NCBI RefSeq assembly: GCF_018332655.1
Contig: NZ_BOQL01000026.1
Coordinates: 124,001-188,000, forward strand
Source: Actinoplanes auranticolor
Lineage (GTDB): Bacteria; Actinomycetota; Actinomycetes; Mycobacteriales; Micromonosporaceae
Reading direction: 5' to 3'
Length of the DNA stretch: 64,000 bases
This document shows, piece by piece, positions 47,299 through 55,500 of this stretch (the first letter of the stretch is position 1; each line of letters opens with the position of its first letter). The notes beneath the pieces were generated by a model. It saw nothing but the letters and a program-made list of their open reading frames with translations. It had not been told where the DNA came from and did not search any database. The translations under genes were made by a program, and so were the position numbers.

Positions 47299-48642
47299 GT
47301 GTCCCGCCCCCACCGCCGCGCCCGCACTCTGCTGGTCGCTTTCGTTCTGCTGCCACCCCTGACCGCGGCCTCCTGCGGCGACGAGCCGTCCGCCCTCACC
47401 GTCGGCGCCGCCGCGATGGGCACCGTCGCCGAGATCGTCGAGGCCTCCGGCTCGGTCACCGCCCGCGCCGCCGCCACGGTCACCTCGCCCGCCGAGGGCA
47501 CGCTGGCCGAGCTGCGCTTCGACGCCGGTGACCAGGTCCGCAAGGGCCAGGTGGTCGCCGTGGTCGACTCACCGGCCGCCGAGCGCCGCCTCGAGCAGGC
47601 GGCCCGGGCCCTGGACGCCGCGTCCTCGGGCGGCGTGCCGTCCACCGGTGGCACTGCCGGGTTCGCCGCCGCCCAGCACCGCACGGACCAGCGCGCCGAC
47701 AAGGCCTTCACCGACGCCCGCGACGCCGCGGAGAAGGTGACCGACGCCGAGCTCAAGACCGCCCTGCTGGCCCAGGTGAAGGCCGCCCAGCAGCAGTACG
47801 AGGCCGCCTCCGACGCGGCCGGTGCCGCCCTGCGCTCGGTGCAGCGCGGCGTCGCCGGCCTGGGCCAGGCGGTCAACGCCCTCGGCACGGCCCAGCGGCT
47901 GCAGGCCCAGCAGGCGTACGACCTGGCCGAAGCGGCCGTCGACGCGCTCACCCTGCGCGCTCCCGTCTCCGGCGTCGTTCAGCTCGGCGGCACCGCCCCG
48001 GGCGGCACCTCCGCGCTCACCGACCTGCTCGCCGACCCGGCCTCGGCCGCCGCGGCCGGTGCGCCGGCGCAGGCTCCCGTGGCGGGCGTGGATTCGGCCG
48101 TCCCGCAGGGCGCGACGGTCGGCGCGGGCACGCCGATCCTGACCATCGTCGACACCGGCCGGCTCGGCCTGGCCGCCGAGGTCGACGAGACCGACGTGCT
48201 GCTCGTGCAGGCCGGCGGCAAGGCGACCGCGGAGCTCGACGCCGCCACCGGCGCGACCTATGAGGCCGGCGTGCGTGCCGTCGATCTGCTGCCGACCACC
48301 TCGGCGCGGGGCGGCGTCTCCTACCGCGTGCGGCTCAGCCTGGGCAAGGGCCGCTATGCCGACGGCCGGGCCGCGCCGACGCCCCGGCCCGGCATGAGCG
48401 CGATCGTCCGGCTGCAGGTGCGCGAGGCCGAGGACGCGGTGACCGTGCCGGCGTCGGCCGTGGTGTCCGCCGACGGCCGCGACACCGTCTGGACCGTCCG
48501 CGGCGGCAAGGCCGAGCGGGTGCCCGTCACGATCGGGGTCCAGGGCGAGGACGTCGTGCAGGTCGTCTCCGGCGTCGGCGCCGGCCAGCAGATCATCGTG
48601 GGCGGTGCCGACCAGGTCAGTCCCGGGCAGACCGTGTCGTGA
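47299..48642 (+). CDS. MacA/HlyD-like membrane-fusion (adaptor) protein
   Basis: 447 aa. N-terminal membrane anchor or weak lipoprotein signal (TAASC), a lipoyl half (about 55-90), a helical hairpin (about 95-205), the second lipoyl half with LRAPVSGVVQLGG and a beta-barrel domain (about 275-365) plus a C-terminal permuted domain (VPASAVVSADG). It is the extracytoplasmic adaptor of a MacAB-like ABC exporter. GTG 47299 is chosen because the mRNA seems leaderless and the signal starts there. The stop overlaps the ATPase GTG (GTGA). Confidence 0.92.
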   Translation: MSRPHRRARTLLVAFVLLPPLTAASCGDEPSALTVGAAAMGTVAEIVEASGSVTARAAATVTSPAEGTLAELRFDAGDQVRKGQVVAVVDSPAAERRLEQAARALDAASSGGVPSTGGTAGFAAAQHRTDQRADKAFTDARDAAEKVTDAELKTALLAQVKAAQQQYEAASDAAGAALRSVQRGVAGLGQAVNALGTAQRLQAQQAYDLAEAAVDALTLRAPVSGVVQLGGTAPGGTSALTDLLADPASAAAAGAPAQAPVAGVDSAVPQGATVGAGTPILTIVDTGRLGLAAEVDETDVLLVQAGGKATAELDAATGATYEAGVRAVDLLPTTSARGGVSYRVRLSLGKGRYADGRAAPTPRPGMSAIVRLQVREAEDAVTVPASAVVSADGRDTVWTVRGGKAERVPVTIGVQGEDVVQVVSGVGAGQQIIVGGADQVSPGQTVS

Positions 48643-49355
48643 GCGACATCCCGGCCATCGTGGCCACGGACGTCTCGCGGACGTACGAGCTGGACGGCGT
48701 CTCCGTCACCGCCCTGCGCGGGGTGTCCCTGACCGTGACCGACGGCGATTACCTGGCCATCGTCGGCACGTCCGGCTCCGGCAAGTCCACCCTCATGCAC
48801 CTGCTCGGCGGTCTCGACCGGCCCACCGGCGGCACCCTGCTCATCGGCGGGCGCGACGTCGCCACGCTGACCCCGCCCGAGATGGCCCGGCTCCGCAACG
48901 AGACGATCGGCTTCGTCTTCCAGTCGTTCCACCTGCTCACCCGCACCACGGCCCGGGACAACGTGGCCCTGCCGCTGGTCTACCGCGGCATCGGCCGCCG
49001 GGAGCGCCGGGCCCGGGCCGGCGAGATGCTCGAGCGCGTCGGCCTGGCCCACCGCATGGACCACCGGCCCAACCAGATGTCCGGCGGCGAGCAGCAACGG
49101 GTGGCCATCGCCCGCGCGCTGGTCACCGGCCCCTCGGTGCTGCTGGCGGACGAGCCCACCGGCAATCTCGACACCACCACCGGCCAGTCGGTGCTGGCCC
49201 TGCTGGAATCGCTGAACGCCGACGGCGTGGCCGTCGTCCTGGTCACCCACGACCGGGAGGTCGCCGAGCGGGCCCACCGGCAGATCGTGATGCGCGACGG
49301 CCTGATCGTCGAGCCCGCCCCGCTCGCGCCGGACGCCGGGGACGGCACCGCGTGA
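48639..49355 (+). CDS. ABC transporter ATP-binding protein (MacB-type)
   Basis: 238 aa. Walker A GTSGSGKST, Q-loop FVFQSFHLLTR, signature MSGGEQQRVAIARAL, Walker B VLLADEPTGNLD and H-loop LVTHDRE. Sequence is closest to MacB/LolD ATPases. Overlaps both the adaptor and the permease by GTGA, so all three subunits are translated together. Confidence 0.96.
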   Translation: MSDIPAIVATDVSRTYELDGVSVTALRGVSLTVTDGDYLAIVGTSGSGKSTLMHLLGGLDRPTGGTLLIGGRDVATLTPPEMARLRNETIGFVFQSFHLLTRTTARDNVALPLVYRGIGRRERRARAGEMLERVGLAHRMDHRPNQMSGGEQQRVAIARALVTGPSVLLADEPTGNLDTTTGQSVLALLESLNADGVAVVLVTHDREVAERAHRQIVMRDGLIVEPAPLAPDAGDGTA

Positions 49356-50536
49356 GGCTGGCCGAGGCCTGGCGGGTCGCTCTGGACGCCCTGCGCGCCA
49401 ACCGGCTGCGCAGCGTGCTCACCATGCTCGGCGTGGTCATCGGCGTCGCCGCCGTGGTCGCGCTCGTGGCCATCGGCACCGGCACCAAGCAGCAGATCGA
49501 GCAGCAGGTCGAGGGGCTCGGCTCCAACCTGCTGATCGTCGTGCCGGGCCGGCTCGAGGCCGGCTCCGCGCCCTCGGTGTCGACGCTGTCCCTGGACGAC
49601 GTCGAGGCGGTCTCCCGGGTCGTCGGCGACCGCAACCGGGTCGCGGTGACGGTGGCCTCCGGCGAGACGGTACGGGCGGGCAGCCGCACCTCGTTCGCCA
49701 GCATGCAGGGCGTCCTCGAGACCACCCCCAGCGTGTTCGTCCGCCGCCTGGACCGCGGCAGCTACCTGACCCGCTCGGACGTCAACACCGCCCGCCGCGT
49801 CGCCGTCCTGGGTGCGGGGGTGGCCACCCAGCTCTTCGGCGACCGTGATCCGATCGGCCGGCAGATCACCATCGGCGGCGTCCGGTTCCGGGTGATCGGC
49901 ACCTTCGAACAGCTCGGCCAGAGCCTCGGCGTGGACCGCGACAGCGAGGTGCACATCCCGGTCACCGCCGCGCAGCGGCTGCTCGGCACCGACCGCATCG
50001 ACGCCCTGGCGATCCGCGCCCCCGACCGGGAACGCATCGACACCCTCGGCGCCGACATCGTCGCGGCCCTCAGCAAGCGTCACCCCGAGAGCGACTTCAG
50101 CGCGGTCACCCAGGAGCAGATCCTCGGCGTGCTGGGCGACATCCTGGGCGTGCTCACCGGCGTGCTGGCCGCCATCGCCGGGATCAGCCTGCTCGTCGGC
50201 GGCGTCGGCGTCTCCAACATCATGCTGGTCTCGGTCCGGGAACGCACCAGGGAGATCGGCCTGCGCAAGGCGGTCGGCGCCCGGCCCCGCGACATCGGCC
50301 TGCAGTTCCTGCTCGAAGCCGTCCTGCTCACCACGATCGGCGGCGTCATCGGCATGGCGCTGGGCATCTCCGCCGCGCTGCTCGTCGACCGGCTGTCCCC
50401 GGTGCCGGCCGCCGTCACCTGGTGGTCGCTGGCCCTGGCGTTCGGGGTGTCCGCGCTGGTGGGCATCGTCTTCGGCGTGGTGCCCGCGCAACGGGCCGGG
50501 CGCCTCGATCCCGTCGTCGCCCTGCGGACAGAATGA
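49352..50536 (+). CDS. MacB-type ABC permease
   Basis: 394 aa. TM1 (about 20-42), MacB periplasmic core domain (about 45-255, with FGDRDPIGRQITIGG), three C-terminal TM helices with the GGVGVSNIMLVSVRERTREIG and LRKAVGARPRDI FtsX signature. This short four-TM form differs from the two long permeases elsewhere in the window. Coupled to the ATPase and to the EamA gene (ATGA). Exports an unidentified molecule; the adaptor is unusual for an organism with no outer membrane but common in actinobacteria. Confidence 0.95.
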   Translation: MRLAEAWRVALDALRANRLRSVLTMLGVVIGVAAVVALVAIGTGTKQQIEQQVEGLGSNLLIVVPGRLEAGSAPSVSTLSLDDVEAVSRVVGDRNRVAVTVASGETVRAGSRTSFASMQGVLETTPSVFVRRLDRGSYLTRSDVNTARRVAVLGAGVATQLFGDRDPIGRQITIGGVRFRVIGTFEQLGQSLGVDRDSEVHIPVTAAQRLLGTDRIDALAIRAPDRERIDTLGADIVAALSKRHPESDFSAVTQEQILGVLGDILGVLTGVLAAIAGISLLVGGVGVSNIMLVSVRERTREIGLRKAVGARPRDIGLQFLLEAVLLTTIGGVIGMALGISAALLVDRLSPVPAAVTWWSLALAFGVSALVGIVFGVVPAQRAGRLDPVVALRTE

Positions 50537-51414
50537 CCACGACTGTCCGCGAGCGCCGTACCGTGCCGGCTCCACTGCTCGTCCTCACCGCCATCGCGTC
50601 CGTCCAGATCGGCAGCGCCGTCGCCCGCACGCTGTTCGACGACCTCGGCGCCGCCGGCGTCACACTGCTGCGCCTGCTGATCGCGGCCGTCATCCTCGGC
50701 GTCGCGTTCCGGCCCAGGATCGGCGGCTGGTCCGCTGCCGCCTGGCGCGCCGCCGTGCTGCTCGGCGTGGCGATGGCCGGCATGAACCTGCTCTTCTACC
50801 TGGCGTTGCAAACGGTCCCGCTCGGCGTCGGCGTGACGGTCGAGTTCCTCGGGCCGCTGCTGCTCACCCTGGTGCAGACCCGCCGGCTGGTCGACCTGCT
50901 GTGGGCGCTGCTGGCGGCTGGGGGAGTCGCACTGCTCGGCCTGGGCTCCGGTTTCACGGCGCCGCTGGGCGGGCTGCTGCTGGCGTTCGCGGCCGGGCTC
51001 TGCTGGGCGGGTTACATCCTGGCCAGTGCCCACCTGGGCACCCTGGTTCCGGGTACGGGCGGCCTGGCGGTGGCCCTCGCCGTGGCGGCGGTGCTCGTCC
51101 TGCCGTTCGGCGCTAGCGGTGCTTCCGCCGTACTGGATCATCCGTCCCTGCTCGCCGGCGCGGCCGCGGTCGCGCTGCTGTCCTCGGTTCTGTCCTACGG
51201 TCTGGAGATCAACGCGCTGCGGCGGATGCCCACCCGGGTCTTCGGCATCCTGATGAGCCTGGAGCCGGCTGCCGCGGCCGTCGCCGGTCTCGTGGTGCTG
51301 CATCAGCGGCTCGGCCTGCGCGAGGTGGTGGCGCTGCTGCTGGTGAGCCTGGCCAGCCTGGGCGTCACTCTGGCCCAGCGCGATTCGGCACCCCCACCGG
51401 CCTCTCCCGCCTGA
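50533..51414 (+). CDS. EamA/RhaT-family transporter
   Basis: 293 aa. Ten TM helices in two five-helix EamA repeats, with the PLGVGVTVEFLGPL region in the first half and YGLEINALRRMP plus SLEPAAAAVAGL in the second. This is a drug/metabolite transporter, probably an amino-acid or threonine-type exporter (RhtA-like). ATG 50533 overlaps the MacB-type permease stop, so it is the last gene of the operon. Confidence 0.92.
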   Translation: MTTTVRERRTVPAPLLVLTAIASVQIGSAVARTLFDDLGAAGVTLLRLLIAAVILGVAFRPRIGGWSAAAWRAAVLLGVAMAGMNLLFYLALQTVPLGVGVTVEFLGPLLLTLVQTRRLVDLLWALLAAGGVALLGLGSGFTAPLGGLLLAFAAGLCWAGYILASAHLGTLVPGTGGLAVALAVAAVLVLPFGASGASAVLDHPSLLAGAAAVALLSSVLSYGLEINALRRMPTRVFGILMSLEPAAAAVAGLVVLHQRLGLREVVALLLVSLASLGVTLAQRDSAPPPASPA

Positions 51415-51464
51415 GCGGCGGCGCCAAAAGCTCATGTCGGGGCTGCGGAGGCCGAACAAAGAAC

Positions 51465-52538
51465 GTGTCGCTCAGGGTCCGAGCCCCCGCATACGAGCTA
51501 CGCGACCTGCACGGAGCTTCTCGCGCGGTCGCGTACCTCACGCTGGCCGCGGCACCGTACGTCTTCGTGACGTCGTACATCGACCCGGGCGTCAACCTGA
51601 TCACCCTGATCGTCGCCGGGGTCATCAGCGTCCTGATGGCCTTCGCCAGTGTGCTGTGCTTTCGCCGGCCCACGGCCGTACCCCGGGTGAGCTGGTTCAT
51701 CGCCCCGATCCTGGCCACCTCGGTGGTCGCCGGGTTGAACTTCGCCACCCACGACGCCTCCACCGGCTCGCAGCTCTTCTACCTCTGGCCCATCCTGTAC
51801 GCGGCGAACTTCCTCAGCCGCCGCGTGCTCATCCTCAACCTGCTCCTGGTGTATGCGGGCGACGCGGCCACAGTGTTCGCGGTCCTCGGACCCCGGCGGG
51901 GCGCCTCCGACTGGGTCGCCATGGTGCTGGCCATGACGATGTCGGCCACGGTCGTGCAGAGCCTGCGGGCCCGCGCCGACCGGCTGCGCGACGTCCTGGA
52001 ACGGCAGGCCAACGCCGACCACCTCACCGGCCTGGCCAACCGCCGCTACTTCGACGACGCGCTGGTCGCCGAGGGCGCCTGGGCGCGGCGGACCGACGGG
52101 TCCCTGGCCCTGCTCACGATCGACCTGGACCACTTCAAGGCCATCAACGACACCTTCGGCCACGCCGAGGGCGACCGGGTGCTGCAGGCCGTCGCCGACG
52201 CGATGCGCAAGGTCGCCGGCGAGACCGGCGTCGCGGCCCGGCTCGGCGGCGACGAGTTCGTCATGCTGCGGCGGATGGGACGCCGCGCCGCCGTGGGTGT
52301 CGCCGACGCCCTGCGCTCAGCGATCGCGGACCGCACCGACCTGCTGGGCGGCGCGCCCGGCGTGAGCATCGGCATCGCGGTGCTGCCCGGCGACGTGAGC
52401 ACGGTCGAAGACCTGGTCGCCGCGTCGGACGCGGCCCTCTACGAGGCGAAGACGTCGGGCCGTGGCCGGGTGTCGGTGGCCGGCGAGCGCCACAACGTCG
52501 ACCAGATGCCTAGCTTCGTTCCTGATCCGCGGCTCTGA
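51465..52538 (+). CDS. Membrane-anchored GGDEF diguanylate cyclase
   Basis: 357 aa. Six TM helices (about 18-165) form a small membrane sensor; a short coiled linker leads to the GGDEF domain (about 180-340) with DHLTGLANRR, DLDHFKAINDTFGH and an intact GGDEF active loop (ARLGGDEF). An inhibitory RxxD motif five residues before GGDEF is not evident. It makes c-di-GMP. GTG 51465 starts 50 bp after the EamA gene; the 3' end overlaps the convergent giant gene by 29 bp. Confidence 0.92.
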   Translation: MSLRVRAPAYELRDLHGASRAVAYLTLAAAPYVFVTSYIDPGVNLITLIVAGVISVLMAFASVLCFRRPTAVPRVSWFIAPILATSVVAGLNFATHDASTGSQLFYLWPILYAANFLSRRVLILNLLLVYAGDAATVFAVLGPRRGASDWVAMVLAMTMSATVVQSLRARADRLRDVLERQANADHLTGLANRRYFDDALVAEGAWARRTDGSLALLTIDLDHFKAINDTFGHAEGDRVLQAVADAMRKVAGETGVAARLGGDEFVMLRRMGRRAAVGVADALRSAIADRTDLLGGAPGVSIGIAVLPGDVSTVEDLVAASDAALYEAKTSGRGRVSVAGERHNVDQMPSFVPDPRL

Positions 52539-55500
52539 CCAGGCCGAGAATCTCCCGTCGCAACCGCGGGTACGGACCCCAGCCGTCCCGCAGCACATGG
52601 ATGTAGATGGCCTCGAGCGCCACATCGATGCGCTGCACGAGCTCCTGATCGTCAGGCAGCCCCAGCCGCACAGCCCGGGCGAAATGATCGAGCGCCTCCA
52701 TGTGCCGCCCCTGGTCGAAGGCACTGCGCCCGGCGTTCTCGTGCACCACGCTGCGCAGCAGCTCCGGCGCCTCGGAACTGGCGGCCTGCTCGAACAACCG
52801 GTCGGCCTCGGCGTAGTCCCCCCGCAACCGCAGCACATGCGCCAGCTCGGCCTGAGCGATGACAGTGGCCTGCACATCCCCGGCCGACTCGGCATGAGCC
52901 AGCGCCAGCCGGCTCGCGGCCGCGGCCATACCGAGCTCATCGAGCAGCCGGTAGACCTCGGCCCGCACACTGAGCAGCTCGGCCCGGGCAACATTGTCCT
53001 GCTCGTCGGCGAGCGGTCCGTCGAGCCGCTCACCGAGCTCCCGCAGCGCATCCCGGTCGTCGACGACCTCCCGCAGGGTGGCGCCGTCCAGCCGCCACCG
53101 GATCGCGGCCAGATCCTCCGGACCCAGGGGCTTGGGCCGGGCGGGGGCAGAGGGCTTGATCTCGGTGGGCTCCGGCCCGGGTACGAGCATCGCCTCGGCG
53201 GTCGCAGCACCGGGGTCCTCGCCGAGCGGCCCGTCGACGACCGGCTCCGGGTCGGTCACCTGATGCTGACCAGGCGTCTGCACCGCGATGGCCGACTGCG
53301 CAGGTCCGGGCGCCGGGAAGGCTCCGGCGGTCGACTCGGCCTCGCTCGGGCGGGTGGCTTCGCTCGGCTGAGTCGCCGGCTGGAGCCGGCCGCCCGGCTG
53401 GGTGGCTTCGCTCGGCTGGGACGCGGGGTGATGCCGACCGCCCGGCTGGGACTCCGGCGTGGCGGACGTCCGCTCCGGCGTCATGGTCGTCGCGGCGCCG
53501 ACGATGCCGTTCATCAGGCCGGTGATGTCCAGGTTCAGCACGACCCCGTCGGCCGGCGGTGCGGGCGCTGAGCCGTTCTGGCCGTGGGCCGGGTTGGCCG
53601 AGGCGGCGGCTGACCGGGCGTCGACCGGCGGCGCGGGGACCGGGCCGGTTGAGCCGTTCTGAGCCGGGGCTGGGCCGGTTGAGCCGTTCTGGGCCGGGCC
53701 CGGGTCGGTTGGCCGGGCGTCGACCGGCGGCGCGGACGCGGGCGCCGGTTCGGCCTGGGCCGGGTGGCCGTGCCGCGGCGCCGACCCGTTCGACGCGGCG
53801 GCCTGGTCCTGCTCCGTTGATGTGTGGTGCGGCTCCGAACCCGGCTGCGGCGTCGGCGTGCCCTCGGCCGCGGCGTCGTCCTGCGCCGGCGCGCCGGCCT
53901 TCGGCTTGCCGCCGAACCAGGTGGGTCCGAGCTCCTGATCGGCGTACTTGCGCGGCTCCGACGGCCCGGAGGTGATCAGGCGACCGATCGGCGCGGCGTT
54001 CGCGGCGGGGTTCGGACCGGGCCGGGTGGCCGGAGGCACCGGTGAGACCGGCGTGGCACTGCCCGCACCGGCGTTCGGACTGCGTAGCGGCACGACCTCC
54101 GCGGCTGCGCCGGCAGCCTGCGGCGCGGCGGTGGGACGGCCGGCCGGCACCCCACCGGCGCGGAAGGCCGCCTCGGAGAGCTGTTTCGCCTGGGCCTGCC
54201 GGGCGAGTTCCGCGGCCCGGCGCTCTTCCTCGGCCTGCCGCGCGGCCTCGGCCTGCCGAACCGCTTCGGCGTGCTGATCCGCTTCGAGCTGGCGGGCAGC
54301 GATAGCCGCCTGGCGTACCGCTTCGGCCTGGCGGTCCGCCTCCTCCGCCTGGCGCGCTGCTTCGGCCCGGCGTGCGGCGTCGGCCTGGCGTGCCGCCTCG
54401 GCCTGCCGGGCAGCCGCTTCCGCCTGCCGCGCCGCGATTTCCGCTCGTCGCGCGGCCTCAGCCTGGCGTGCCACCTCGGCCTGGCGTGCCGCCTCGGCCT
54501 GCTGGGCGGCCGCTTCGGCCTGCCGGGCGGCGATCTGCGCCTGCCGCCTTGCTTCGGCCTGGCGCGCTGCTTCGGCCTGGCGCGCTGCTTCGGCCTGGCG
54601 CGCTGCCTCGGCCTGGCGTTCGGCGTCGGCCTGCCGTGCTGCCTCAGCTTGGCGTGTTGCTTCGGCCTGGCGTGCGGCTTCAGCCTGCCGGGCAGCTACC
54701 TGAGCCCGGTGCGCGACCTCGGCCTGGCGTGCCGCCTCGGCCTGCCGGGCTGCGTCGGCCTGGCGGGCTGCGTCGGCCTGGCGGGCTGCGTCAGCCTGCC
54801 GTGCCGCCTCGGCCTGGCGGGCTGCGTCAGCCTGGCGGGAAGCCTGCCGGGCGGCCTCGGCTTCACGCGCTGCCTCAGCCTGACGGGCAGCCTCGGCCTG
54901 GCGCGCTGCCTCAGCCTGGCGGGCGGCCTCCGCCTGCTGTGCGGCGGCCCGGCGAGCTGCTTCCTCTGACCGGTGCTGGACGGCGGGATCGCCGTGGCGC
55001 GGCTGCGGAGGCGCACCCATCGGGCGAACCGGCAGCACAGGCTCCCCCTGAGCCGGGCCGCTGCCGTGCCGAGGCTGACCGGGCCGGGCCTGAGTGCCGG
55101 GATCGGCGAGGTAGCCCTGCCCGGCCAGGTAACTCTGAGCAACCTGCTGCGGAACATCCCCCTCGGCCGGCCGCTGAGCGGGCACCTGGATCGCCCGGTC
55201 GGCGGGAGGCTGCTGCGGGCTGCGGTGCTGGCCCGGTACGTCGGCGTAGGCCGCCGGGTCGCCAGGGAAAGGATCGCTACCGGCGGGAGCAGGGGAGCCC
55301 GGCCGCACCATGCCGACCGTAGGCATCTCCGCCGGCGACATCGGGCCGCCGGTGCTGTGGCGAGCCGGAAGAACCTCACCCTCGACCGCCGCCGGCGGGA
55401 CCGGCACCCCGGTGACGGGCCTGACCTGCGCGGGGATGCTGCTGACGGGCCGGTCGTACGCGGTGACAGCAGGCTGCGGCGAACCGACGGTCGGAGCGGT

